From an uncultured Bacteroidales bacterium (GTDB taxonomy: Bacteria > Bacteroidota > Bacteroidia > Bacteroidales > UBA932), in NCBI GenBank assembly GCA_934695325.1, contig CAKUVD010000003.1, positions 62,001 through 126,000 of the forward strand: a DNA stretch of 64,000 nucleotides. Direction: 5' to 3'. The notes beneath the pieces were generated by a model, which had not been told where the DNA came from, did not search any database, and was given only the letters and a program-made list of their open reading frames with translations. This document shows, piece by piece, positions 25,906 through 35,006 of the stretch; the stretch's first letter is position 1; every line of letters begins with the position of its first letter. The position numbers and the translations under genes were made by a program.

Positions 25906-26069
25906 ACGAATACGATGACATCATAAATCTTCCGCATCACGTCTCCGCCAGGCATCCCAAGATGCCAATGAAACAACGTGCTGCGCAATTCGCTCCCTTT
26001 GCCGCTCTTACGGGGTACGACGAGGCCATACGCCGCGCCACAGAGAGGGTCGCGAACAAAAAAGGCTAA
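25902..26069 (+). CDS. Small YolD-like partner of the Y-family polymerase
   Basis: 55 aa, with a GTG start that overlaps the polymerase stop (GTGA) and an AGGAGG-like site at 25887-25892. The core reads LPHHVSARHPKMPMKQRAAQ, then FAPFAALTGYDEAIRRAT. This HVSxxRPxMPxxxRAAQFxPFAALxGYxxAI pattern is the conserved part of small proteins found next to UmuC/DinB polymerases (YolD-like). It probably modulates the polymerase. The stop is TAA at 26067-26069. Confidence 0.8.
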   Translation: MNEYDDIINLPHHVSARHPKMPMKQRAAQFAPFAALTGYDEAIRRATERVANKKG

Positions 26070-26084
26070 AAAATGGGCGCAAAT

Positions 26085-26115
26085 TTTGGTATTATGAAAT
26101 TAATGCCTATATTTG
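26085..26115 (+). promoter_or_regulatory. Complete Bacteroidetes promoter for tRNA-Cys
   Basis: A -33 TTTG (26085-26088), a 19-nt spacer, and a -7 TATATTTG (26108-26115). This is the exact consensus layout. The mature tRNA begins 12 nt after the -7 box. Confidence 0.8.
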
Positions 26116-26126
26116 TAATCCCAAAC

Positions 26127-26197
26127 GGTGCTATGGCCGAGCGGTTAGGCACAGGTCTGCAAAACCTGCTACAGCAGTTCGATTCTGCTTGGCACCT
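26127..26197 (+). tRNA. tRNA-Cys (anticodon GCA)
   Basis: A full cloverleaf can be drawn. The acceptor stem GGTGCTA pairs with TGGCACC (one G-U). The D arm holds GAGCGGTTAGGC. The anticodon loop is CTGCAAA with anticodon GCA. The T arm AGCAG-TTCGATT-CTGCT is perfect. The discriminator is T, as expected for Cys, and CCA is not encoded. It has its own promoter and is followed by a terminator hairpin. Confidence 0.95.
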
Positions 26198-26200
26198 CTG

Positions 26201-26240
26201 AAAATGGATGATCAAAAGCATTTTGGTCATCCATTTTTTT
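26201..26240 (+). terminator. Rho-independent terminator after tRNA-Cys
   Basis: AAATGGATGA (26202-26211) pairs with TCATCCATTT, and the stem is extended by a CAAAA/TTTTG pairing inside. A run of seven or more T follows on the plus strand. Confidence 0.75.
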
Positions 26241-26558
26241 GGCATAATTGCCAAAACTGGGGTTGGTAGAATCCGTATAATTGTGCATAAGCATAATGGA
26301 TATATGCTTTCGGCTCGGCACACATAGCTGCGCATAGGGCAAGCCATAAAAATCAATGCGTGATACACAGTGGTTTCCCCCTAACCCGAAATAACCACTG
26401 AAAATAAAAATCCATATACCCAAGTCATCCTGATCAAGAAAACATAAAGTCCTCACAGACAATGCCTATGGGGACTTCATAACCACCCTTTGCAGACTGC
26501 GCCTGTATCTCATCAAGGGACTATGCGCCCCACAGGCGAAGCCAGTTGGGCCCAGGGA
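26241..26558. other. Intergenic, no supported gene
   Basis: About 318 nt between the tRNA terminator and the rubrerythrin stop. Short open frames exist on both strands but none has protein-like composition together with a start. A stretch at about 26455-26560 reads plausibly in one plus frame (LTDNAYGDFITTLCRL) but has no start; it could be a remnant next to the tRNA. Confidence 0.5.
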
Positions 26559-27101
26559 CTAATAATTCTCTGCTTTTATCTGGAAGTAGCTCTTGGCGTG
26601 CTTGCAGACAGGACATACTTCAGGAGCCTTCTTGCCGATGACAATATGTCCGCAGTTCGAGCATTCCCAGATCATATCCTCGTCACGAGAGAACACGACA
26701 CCTTCCTTCACATTTTCGAGAAGTTTCCTGTAACGCTCCTCGTGAGTCTTCTCTATGGCGCCCACCTTCTCGAAAAGGAATGCGATGTCATTGAAGCCCT
26801 CTTCCTTCGCGGTCTTGGCGAAACCTGCATACATATCAGTCCACTCGTAATTCTCTCCAGCGGCGGCGTCGGCAAGGTTTACCGTCGTATCCGGAACTTC
26901 ACCGCCGTGAAGGAACTTGAACCAGATCTTCGCGTGTTCCTTCTCGTTCTTGGCCGTCTCCTCGAAGAGCCTTCCTATCTGCACATAACCATCCTTGATG
27001 GCCTTGGATGCATAATAAAGGTACTTGGTATGCGCCTGTGACTCCCCGGCGAAAGCCGTCTGGAGATTCTGCTCAGTCTTTGAGCCTTTCAATTCTGCCA
27101 T
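26559..27101 (-). CDS. Rubrerythrin
   Basis: 180 aa from the ATG at 27101, after which [20 protein letters not shown] follows as in the family; the longer upstream frame has no homology. The N-terminal ferritin-like four-helix domain holds the diiron Glu residues ([27 protein letters not shown]). A rubredoxin-like end has two CxxC pairs (WECSNCG and CPVCK). It reduces hydrogen peroxide in anaerobes with electrons from rubredoxin. A TATCTTTG -7 box lies about 92 nt upstream. Confidence 0.93.
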   Translation of the reverse strand: MAELKGSKTEQNLQTAFAGESQAHTKYLYYASKAIKDGYVQIGRLFEETAKNEKEHAKIWFKFLHGGEVPDTTVNLADAAAGENYEWTDMYAGFAKTAKEEGFNDIAFLFEKVGAIEKTHEERYRKLLENVKEGVVFSRDEDMIWECSNCGHIVIGKKAPEVCPVCKHAKSYFQIKAENY

Positions 27102-27192
27102 AATAAAATTTTTTGTATTAATTATCCAGAGCCGCCATTGGAAATACGACTCCACGATCCGGAACAGTCCGGAATCTTTCAAAACAACTTTC

Positions 27193-27200
27193 CAAAGATA
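27193..27200 (-). promoter_or_regulatory. -7 box TATCTTTG for rubrerythrin
   Basis: The plus strand reads CAAAGATA. An ATTG, a near match to TTTG, lies 21 nt further upstream on the minus strand (27225-27222). Confidence 0.5.
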
Positions 27201-27213
27201 GAAACATTTTCGC

Positions 27214-27221
27214 TATTTTTG
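27214..27221 (+). promoter_or_regulatory. -7 box TATTTTTG for the GH25 gene
   Basis: A TAnnTTTG match 22 nt before the ATG at 27243. This supports that ATG over the in-frame one at 27138, which lies upstream of the box. Confidence 0.55.
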
Positions 27222-27242
27222 CAATATAATATAGAGAACTAT

Positions 27243-28136
27243 ATGAAACGCGATATCCGGCAGAAGACATACAGACCATCGTCTGCTGACAGAAGGACAA
27301 GACAATCTGGCAATGCCTCCGCACGAAAGTCTCCGGCCGGGAATAAGCCGAGGAGACGTACGAAGAAGAAGGGCGTCGGAGTCAGGATCAGCCTCCGCGT
27401 GTGGATCGCCATCATAGTCTTCATCCTCTTCGCATTGTACTCGCTGATTCAGAGACCGTTCGACAAATCATACGAGACAGGGGCCAAGGCACCAGGCCGG
27501 GCATACCGCTACGCCGTGGACATCTCACATCATAACCCGGGGAACATCGTATGGGATTCCCTGCACGTAATGATAGATTCCAGAGGAAACACCACGAAGT
27601 CAGTGAACCAGGCCGATGATATTCTTCCGGTATCCTTTGTCATACTCAAGGCAAGCGAAGGCGGCACATTGAAAGACAAGAAATTCCATAGATACTGGAA
27701 AGAGGCGGCACGTGCAGGATACGGACGCGGGGCCTATCATTTCTTCAGGTCGTCCAAGTCTCCAGAGGAGCAGGCCCGGAACTATATCCGGACAGTAGGC
27801 CGTATAAGAGAAAACGACCTTCCGCCGATTCTTGACATCGAGAGCATACACAAGGGCTGCACACGAAAAGAACTGAACACAAAGGCATTGACCTGGTTAC
27901 GGATCATCGGCGAGCATTACGGACGCACGCCGATCGTATATTCCTACGAGTCATTCATAAACAATATGCTCTCCGACGAGATAAAGGAGAATTATCCTCT
28001 GTGGGTCGCACACTACCGCGAGCAGAAGCCTGAGCGTGAGGGCTGGATGATGTGGCAATTCACAGACAAGGCCGTCGTATATGGTATCGACGGCCTTGTA
28101 GATCTCAACGTCATCAGTCCAGGCTTTACAGATTAG
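27243..28136 (+). CDS. GH25-family lysozyme, membrane-anchored
   Basis: 297 aa. A very basic cytoplasmic N-terminus of about 55 residues precedes one membrane helix (WIAIIVFILFALYSLI), so the enzyme faces the periplasm. The GH25 barrel follows: YAVDISHHN near the start, SFVILKASEGG, GAYHFFRSSKSPEEQARNY, the catalytic PPILDIES, PIVYSYESF, PLWVAHYRE and WMMWQFTDKA. It hydrolyses peptidoglycan (N-acetylmuramidase). The stop overlaps the convergent serine dehydratase stop by 11 nt. Confidence 0.9.
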   Translation: MKRDIRQKTYRPSSADRRTRQSGNASARKSPAGNKPRRRTKKKGVGVRISLRVWIAIIVFILFALYSLIQRPFDKSYETGAKAPGRAYRYAVDISHHNPGNIVWDSLHVMIDSRGNTTKSVNQADDILPVSFVILKASEGGTLKDKKFHRYWKEAARAGYGRGAYHFFRSSKSPEEQARNYIRTVGRIRENDLPPILDIESIHKGCTRKELNTKALTWLRIIGEHYGRTPIVYSYESFINNMLSDEIKENYPLWVAHYREQKPEREGWMMWQFTDKAVVYGIDGLVDLNVISPGFTD

Positions 28137-29352
28137 AAAGAGCCGTGCCGAAACCTTTTGCCAGGCCGCCCTCGCTTGTCTCCTTGTAGAGAGACGGAAT
28201 ATCGTGCCCCGTCTGCTTCAGCACCTCCACTACCCTGTCAAATGACACACGGTGCTTACCGTCAGAGAAAGCCGCATACAGGTTAGCATCCAGAGCCCTT
28301 GTCGCCGCGAACGCATTGCGCTCTATGCAAGGTATCTGAACGAGACCGCATACAGGGTCGCAGGTCATTCCGAGATGATGCTCCAAAGCCATCTCTGCCG
28401 CATATTCTATCTGCGACGGACTTCCTCCGAAGAGCTGGCACGCCGCGGCCGCCGCCATCGCACACGCCACGCCGACCTCTCCCTGGCAGCCGACATCGGC
28501 CCCGGATATGGAAGCATTGCGCTTGACGACATTTCCGATGATCCCGGCCGTGGCCAACGCGTGTATCATCTTGGTGTCACTGAACTCGTGGCCTTTCTGA
28601 ATATGATAGAGAACGCCGGGAACCACTCCGCTCGCCCCGCATGTCGGAGCCGTCACAATCCTCCCTCCAGAGGCGTTCTCCTCACTGACAGCCAGAGCAT
28701 AGGCATAGACAAGTCCTCGTGTCTGCAGAGACTTCTTGTAACCAGTAGCCTTCACGTAGTATGTCGGAGCCTTGCGGGCCAGGTTTAGAGGCCCCGGCAG
28801 CACACCTTCGTGCTCGATGCCCCTCTCTACAGCCTCCTTCATCGCTTCCCATATCTCCATAAGATAATCCCAGATGGAAGCCCCCTCGCACAACTCCACA
28901 TATTCCCAATAGTTGCGGCCTTTCTCCTCACACCAGTTCTGGATGTCCGTAAGACGCTCAAGATCATAGACATTGTTCTCAGTATCGAACCTATCCCCGC
29001 TCGCCCTCCCTTCGGACAACGCACCGCCACCGACACTATACACAGTCCAATCCCCCGTCACGGTTCCCTCCTCATCCAGAGACTTGAAATTCATTCCGTT
29101 AGGATGAAAAGGCAGGAAAACTGAAGGCTTCCAGATTATCTCCACCGGAGCGACCGGCTCCAGTTCATCTTTTATGGCGACATCAGTCATATGTCCCTTC
29201 CCTGTAGCGGCAAGGCTTCCGTACAATGTCACCTGAAATGAGGCTGCATCCCTATGCTCCTCCAGAAAAATCTGCGCAGCCCGCATCGGCCCCATCGTAT
29301 GGCTGCTGGAAGGGCCTCGTCCTATCTTATATAACTCCCTGAGAGATTTCAT
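28126..29352 (-). CDS. sdaA: L-serine ammonia-lyase (dehydratase), single chain
   Basis: 408 aa, with both the beta-type N-terminal domain (GPSSSHTMGPMRAA) and the alpha-type C-terminal domain. Iron-sulfur cysteines are visible in VTAPTCGASGVVPGV and in GMTCDPVCGLVQIPCIERN, the [4Fe-4S] layout of the oxygen-sensitive enzyme. It turns L-serine into pyruvate and ammonia. The gene follows histidine ammonia-lyase with a 26-nt gap on the same strand, so the two amino-acid-degrading enzymes probably share a transcript. Confidence 0.95.
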   Translation of the reverse strand: MKSLRELYKIGRGPSSSHTMGPMRAAQIFLEEHRDAASFQVTLYGSLAATGKGHMTDVAIKDELEPVAPVEIIWKPSVFLPFHPNGMNFKSLDEEGTVTGDWTVYSVGGGALSEGRASGDRFDTENNVYDLERLTDIQNWCEEKGRNYWEYVELCEGASIWDYLMEIWEAMKEAVERGIEHEGVLPGPLNLARKAPTYYVKATGYKKSLQTRGLVYAYALAVSEENASGGRIVTAPTCGASGVVPGVLYHIQKGHEFSDTKMIHALATAGIIGNVVKRNASISGADVGCQGEVGVACAMAAAAACQLFGGSPSQIEYAAEMALEHHLGMTCDPVCGLVQIPCIERNAFAATRALDANLYAAFSDGKHRVSFDRVVEVLKQTGHDIPSLYKETSEGGLAKGFGTALSNL

Positions 29353-29378
29353 ATCTTAAAACATCAAGTGCCTCGAAC

Positions 29379-30911
29379 TCACAACGCCACAGGAGACGAT
29401 GCGAGCAGCAATTTCTGCAGTTTCTTTATTTCATCATACTTAGGCGTATCCTCCTTGAAGACCGGCACAAGCGCACGCACCTGATCGTAGAGTTCCTTCG
29501 TCGCCGGCGCCAGTTTTCCGTCAATGCCGAGGCAGTCCACCGCCTGTGCCAATGCCATCAGATGTATCGCCATCACCTGGCTGCAGTTCTCTATGACAGT
29601 GCGGCAGATGAGCGCCGAATTCGTACCCATACTCACAATGTCCTGGTTGTCATTGTTGTTAGGTATCGAGTGGACGTACATCGGATTTGACAATGTCTGG
29701 CTTTCCGCCGTGGTGGACGTAGCGGTGAACTGTGACGCCTGCAGACCATAGTTCAGTCCGAGCACTCCGAGATTCACGAACGGAGGCAATATCCCGTTTA
29801 TCCTGTCGTGGAACAGATAGTTCATCTGACGCTCAGCGAGCATCGTCATCTTCGTCACGGCGATCTTCAGCTTGTCCATCTCGAAAGAAATATAGTCCCC
29901 GTGGAAATTGCCGCCGTGAAGCACATTGGCATTCTCCATATCGACCACCGGATTGTCATCCACGGAATTGACCTCGTCCTCCAGGACAATGCCCGTGTTC
30001 TTAAGCGTCTCATACACAGGCCCGAGTATCTGCGGTATGCACCTAAGGGAATAATACGGCTGAACCTTCTGCTTGAATATATGCTCCTCTGACCTATGGT
30101 ACAGCTCTACTTGCCTGCTCTTCAGCATCTTGCTCCCCTCGGAGAGAGAACGCATAAGCTCTGCAATCCGTATCTGCCCTGGATGATGTTTAAGAGAATT
30201 GAGCACATCTGACATAAAGTCGTCATAGGAAGATGCGATCTCGTTCATAAGGACAGAGCACAATGTCTCCCAGCCGAGCAGACGCTCCGCCTGTAGATAG
30301 TTCACAGTGCCGATGCCGGTCATCACCGCAGTGCCGTTCGTGACAGCAAGTCCCTCGCGGATATACATTTCCAGTGGCCTGAGCCCATTCTCAGCCATCA
30401 CCTCCGCCGCAGGGCGTATTTCTCCACCATACGAGACCTCTCCCTCGCCTATCAAGGTCAATGCTATATGCGCAAGCTGCACGAGATCGCCGCTCGCTCC
30501 GACGCTCCCGTGTCTCGGCACCACAGGGAAAATTCCCCTGTTTATGAATTCCACAAGAAGGTCAATGAGAGAAACGTGTACGCCAGAATGTCCTTCAAGG
30601 AATGTCATAAGACGGGAAAGCATAGCCGCCCTGACGCATACGTCAGGAAGCCGATCCCCGGCTCCTGTGGAATGACTTCGTATGATATTGTACTGCAGTT
30701 CCTTGAGATGTCCGTCCTCTATTCTCCACTGCGCCATCGGCCCGAAGCCGGTATTTATGCCATAGATTACTTTGTCCTGAGAAAAGTCCTTCAGGAATTC
30801 ATAGCTGGCTACGACCCGGGACCTCAAATTATCCGAAACTCTTATTGTCTCGCCGTCATATAGAATCTGCTCAATCTCACGGAGTGTCAGACGTTCATTG
30901 ATTTCTATCAT
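29379..30911 (-). CDS. hutH: Histidine ammonia-lyase
   Basis: 510 aa of the aromatic amino acid lyase family. The Ala-Ser-Gly that forms the MIO cofactor is in GSVGASGDLVQLAH. Other family blocks are YGINTGFGP, NEPKL-type region DDNPVVD and QDIVSMGTNSA. It deaminates histidine to urocanate. No hutU, hutI or hutG lies nearby, so the pathway is incomplete here and a tyrosine/phenylalanine lyase cannot be fully excluded. A TACATTTG -7 box lies 51 nt upstream. Confidence 0.9.
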   Translation of the reverse strand: MIEINERLTLREIEQILYDGETIRVSDNLRSRVVASYEFLKDFSQDKVIYGINTGFGPMAQWRIEDGHLKELQYNIIRSHSTGAGDRLPDVCVRAAMLSRLMTFLEGHSGVHVSLIDLLVEFINRGIFPVVPRHGSVGASGDLVQLAHIALTLIGEGEVSYGGEIRPAAEVMAENGLRPLEMYIREGLAVTNGTAVMTGIGTVNYLQAERLLGWETLCSVLMNEIASSYDDFMSDVLNSLKHHPGQIRIAELMRSLSEGSKMLKSRQVELYHRSEEHIFKQKVQPYYSLRCIPQILGPVYETLKNTGIVLEDEVNSVDDNPVVDMENANVLHGGNFHGDYISFEMDKLKIAVTKMTMLAERQMNYLFHDRINGILPPFVNLGVLGLNYGLQASQFTATSTTAESQTLSNPMYVHSIPNNNDNQDIVSMGTNSALICRTVIENCSQVMAIHLMALAQAVDCLGIDGKLAPATKELYDQVRALVPVFKEDTPKYDEIKKLQKLLLASSPVAL

Positions 30912-30961
30912 TCTGTTTCTTAGCGTTTACTATCCCGACGGAAAGACTCCGTCAAATCAGA

Positions 30962-30969
30962 CAAATGTA
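30962..30969 (-). promoter_or_regulatory. -7 box TACATTTG for hutH-sdaA
   Basis: The plus strand reads CAAATGTA, a TAnnTTTG match on the minus strand with a leader of about 45 nt. The -33 element is not clear. Confidence 0.45.
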
Positions 30970-31071
30970 ATAAATTTCCCGTGATAATGAAAGCCGATAC
31001 CCTCCGGAATCGTCCTGAATCACGGACAGCCAGCACACAATATACATAAGAAACTGTTTTGAAATACACAC

Positions 31072-31100
31072 AAAAAAAGCGGCCAGTAGACCTGACCGCT
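31072..31100 (-). terminator. Rho-independent terminator of GAPDH gene
   Basis: On the minus strand AGCGGTCAG (31100-31092) pairs with CTGGCCGCT (31086-31078) around a 5-nt loop, followed by T7. It lies 25 nt downstream of the GAPDH stop. Confidence 0.88.
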
Positions 31101-31124
31101 CATCTTATGTCATTTCAAGTATGA

Positions 31125-32144
<1,020 letters not shown>

Positions 32145-32196
32145 TTAAACTTATTCCTAAGTCACGTTTCCGCAGTATCTCTCTGCAAAAACGGTG

Positions 32197-32204
32197 CAAA
32201 ATTA
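32197..32204 (-). promoter_or_regulatory. -7 box TAATTTTG for gapA
   Basis: The plus strand reads CAAAATTA. It gives a leader of about 65-70 nt. It is divergent from the surE box 23 nt away. Confidence 0.5.
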
Positions 32205-32226
32205 GCCAATTTTTTGAATATTTCCC

Positions 32227-32234
32227 TATCTTTG
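32227..32234 (+). promoter_or_regulatory. -7 box TATCTTTG for surE-lpxB
   Basis: A TAnnTTTG match about 83 nt before the surE ATG. The divergent arrangement with gapA leaves only about 190 nt between the two start codons. Confidence 0.5.
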
Positions 32235-32316
32235 TAGAGAAAATTAAGAGGGTCGCCAGACTTTATCGTTTAAAGTAAAGTGTTTTCAGGCAGCCACTTG
32301 AACCTGTGATACCGAT

Positions 32317-33168
32317 ATGAATATACTTATCACCAACGACGACGGATACACGGCAAAAGGCATCCACGTCCTGGCAGAAATGATGTGCCAATTTGGCAAT
32401 GTCACTGTCATCGCTCCGAAGCACCACCAGTCCGGAATGGGAATGGCCGTGTCGCTCGGCCTGAAGCAGATTGCATATAAGGAACTCCCGGATGAGGGGC
32501 CGGGAACTTGGTCATATCTGGACGCGACACCGGCAAGCTGCGTGAAGTTCGGGCTGAATTTCCAGTTCCTCGAGAAAAGGCCGGATGTCGTCATCTCCGG
32601 CATCAACCACGGCTCCAATGCAGCTACAGCGGCCTGCTACTCAGGGACTCTGGGAGCCGCCGAGGAAGCCGCTATGAACGGTATTCCCTCCATAGGAGTA
32701 TCCCTCTCCACCCTCAATCCGGATGCTGATTTCTCCGTAGTTACGAAGTTCTTTCCAGACATATTCAGGAAATTGATGTCAGACCTTCCGTCAAGACCTG
32801 GCATATTCTACAATGTGAACTTTCCTGACATTCCGCCAGAAGACATCAAGGGCATACGAGTCGGCTACCAGGGGCGAGGGCGCTGGGTGCGCGAGTTCAC
32901 GGACTGGTCCCCGGAGGCGTACAGCAAATACGGCATAACCCCAGAGATGCTCGGACAGAGTTCCACGCCAAAGATAGAGCCTGGCGAGAAACTGTATATG
33001 ATGGTGGGGACATTCGTGGATGACGAAAGCAACGACTGCAAGGCCGACCACAGGCTCATAGATGACGGATACATCAGCATTGTCCCGGACAATCTTGACG
33101 CGACCGACTACGAGGAGATACGCAGGCTCACGGCGAAGGGACTTGACATTGACTTCAATCAGCATTGA
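32317..33168 (+). CDS. surE: 5'/3'-nucleotidase SurE
   Basis: 283 aa. The metal-binding NDDG motif is at the N-terminus (ILITNDDGY), followed by the SG(x)N-type block ISGINHGSNAATAACYSGT and GIPSIGVSL. SurE is a metal-dependent phosphatase acting on nucleoside monophosphates. It is followed with a 1-nt gap by lpxB, a pair often seen in Bacteroidetes. Confidence 0.95.
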   Translation: MNILITNDDGYTAKGIHVLAEMMCQFGNVTVIAPKHHQSGMGMAVSLGLKQIAYKELPDEGPGTWSYLDATPASCVKFGLNFQFLEKRPDVVISGINHGSNAATAACYSGTLGAAEEAAMNGIPSIGVSLSTLNPDADFSVVTKFFPDIFRKLMSDLPSRPGIFYNVNFPDIPPEDIKGIRVGYQGRGRWVREFTDWSPEAYSKYGITPEMLGQSSTPKIEPGEKLYMMVGTFVDDESNDCKADHRLIDDGYISIVPDNLDATDYEEIRRLTAKGLDIDFNQH

Positions 33169-33169
33169 T

Positions 33170-34339
33170 ATGAAATACTACATCATAGCGGGAGAGGCGT
33201 CCGGCGACCTTCACGGGTCGAACCTGATGCGCGGACTTTATCTGGAGGATCCGGAGGCGGACATTCGGTTCTGGGGCGGAGACCTTATGAACGGTGTGTT
33301 CCGAGAACACCAGAGCGGCACAGGACTGGTGCAGGACTACAAGGACGGCGCCATAATAGGGTTCGTGCAGGTACTTCTGAAAGCCAGGACATATCTGGAC
33401 AAGTTCAGGCGATGCTTCGAAGACATCGAAAGATGGAATCCTGACGTGGTTATTCTCATCGACTACCCTGGCTTCAACTTCCGCGTGGCTGAATGGGCGC
33501 ACAAGAAGGGATTCAAGGTCTATTACTATATCGCTCCGAAAGTCTGGGCGTCCCGGGAAGGAAGAATACGAAAGCTGAAGGCCTACGTGGACAAGCTTTT
33601 CATCGTGTTCCCGTTCGAGATACCTTACTTCACAAGGAAAGGGATCGACTTCATATATAAGGGCAATCCGCTGATAGACGCCATCGACAATTCAGAGGCT
33701 CTCAAGGAGACGCGTCAGGAGTTCCTGACTCGCAGCAACCTCGAAGACAGGCCGATAATCGCATTGATGGCAGGCTCGCGCACAGGGGAGATATCGTCGA
33801 TGATGCCGGTGTTTATGGAATTCGCAGACAAGATGCACGCGCTTCCGCAGTATTCCGGCTACCAGTTCGTCCTGGCGGCGGCACCGTCCAGGTCAATGTC
33901 AGACTACGATAAGTATATGGCAGGACGCGAGGGCTACGTGAAAGTAGTGTTCGGCCAGAGCTATGCAGTCCTGCGCAATGCCGAGGCTGCCGTCGTGAAT
34001 TCCGGCACGGCTTCCCTGGAGACAGCTCTCATAGGCACCCCACAGGTAGTCGCATATAAGGGTGCCGAGATTAATTTCGTGATAGCAAAGCAGATAATAA
34101 AGATACGCTTTATCTCGCTCGGGAACCTCATCTTGAACAGGATGTGCTTCCGCGAGCTTCTGCAATACTATTTCACCCCGGAGAATGTCCTCCAAGAGGT
34201 ACGCCGAATGATCGAGGACAATGAATACCGCGAGACAATGCAGGCCGGATATCAGGAGATAAGAAATGCCCTGGGAGGCCGCGGAGCGTCCGCCGCCGTC
34301 GCCAAGGCAATGATTGAAGAACTTCGGAACAGCTTCTAA
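33170..34339 (+). CDS. lpxB: Lipid-A-disaccharide synthase
   Basis: 389 aa from the ATG at 33170, directly after the surE stop; this puts the conserved YYIIAGEASGDLHGSNL at the N-terminus. Other family blocks are VVILIDYPGFNFRVA, YYYIAPKVWASREGR, IALMAGSRTGEI and AAVVNSGTASLETALIGTPQ. It joins UDP-diacylglucosamine and lipid X in lipid A synthesis at the inner membrane. The stop overlaps the convergent yggS stop by 4 nt. Confidence 0.96.
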   Translation: MKYYIIAGEASGDLHGSNLMRGLYLEDPEADIRFWGGDLMNGVFREHQSGTGLVQDYKDGAIIGFVQVLLKARTYLDKFRRCFEDIERWNPDVVILIDYPGFNFRVAEWAHKKGFKVYYYIAPKVWASREGRIRKLKAYVDKLFIVFPFEIPYFTRKGIDFIYKGNPLIDAIDNSEALKETRQEFLTRSNLEDRPIIALMAGSRTGEISSMMPVFMEFADKMHALPQYSGYQFVLAAAPSRSMSDYDKYMAGREGYVKVVFGQSYAVLRNAEAAVVNSGTASLETALIGTPQVVAYKGAEINFVIAKQIIKIRFISLGNLILNRMCFRELLQYYFTPENVLQEVRRMIEDNEYRETMQAGYQEIRNALGGRGASAAVAKAMIEELRNSF

Positions 34340-34995
34340 TACTGCCGCGGTCCGAAGATGTCTGAGCCGATGCGGACCATCGTGGCGCCGCACTGTACAG
34401 CTATCTTATAGTCTTCAGACATCCCGATGGAAAGTTCACGGAAATCGGCAAGCTCGGGATGGAGAGCCGAAAGGCTTTGTTTCAAACTTGAGATTCTTGT
34501 GAAATCAGCACGAATGACAGATTCGTCATCCGTATTCGTAGCCATGCCCATCAGACCGCAGAAACGGATGTGCGGATATATCGACGCATTATCCAGAATC
34601 TGGCGTATCTCCGCCTCCATCAGACCGTGCTTAGTCTCCTCGGCACCGAGATGAAGTTCCAGAAGGATACGTATGACCTTGTCGTTCGCACTCCCCCACT
34701 TTTCGACTTCATCAAGTAGATGGACAGAATCAATGGACTGTACCATATAGGCATACGGGAGCACAAGTTTCAGTTTGTTTGTCTGGAGGTGCCCTATGAA
34801 ATGCCACTGTATGTCAGAAGGCAGCTCCGCACACTTTGCCGCAAATTCCTGCGGACGATTCTCTCCAAACAGACGCTGACCGGCATTGTACGCCTCCATT
34901 ATGCACTCGGCAGGATGGAATTTGGAAACTGCCACAAGTCTTACGTCCTGTGGCAGTTCATTATGAAGTTCCGTTATCTTAGAAGCTATCGACAT
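34336..34995 (-). CDS. YggS-family PLP homeostasis protein
   Basis: 219 aa from the ATG at 34995; the longer frame runs back into the end of yidC and has no homology. The PLP lysine lies in LVAVSKFHP. Other blocks are FGENRPQEF, WHFIGHLQTNK, ELHLGAEETKHG, MGMATNT and LSIGMSEDYKIAVQCGATMVRIGS. It is a fold-III PLP-binding protein without known catalysis that buffers pyridoxal phosphate. It is the third gene of the DUF349-yidC-yggS operon, starting 11 nt after yidC. Confidence 0.94.
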   Translation of the reverse strand: MSIASKITELHNELPQDVRLVAVSKFHPAECIMEAYNAGQRLFGENRPQEFAAKCAELPSDIQWHFIGHLQTNKLKLVLPYAYMVQSIDSVHLLDEVEKWGSANDKVIRILLELHLGAEETKHGLMEAEIRQILDNASIYPHIRFCGLMGMATNTDDESVIRADFTRISSLKQSLSALHPELADFRELSIGMSEDYKIAVQCGATMVRIGSDIFGPRQY

Positions 34996-35006
34996 AGCAA
35001 GGTTTT

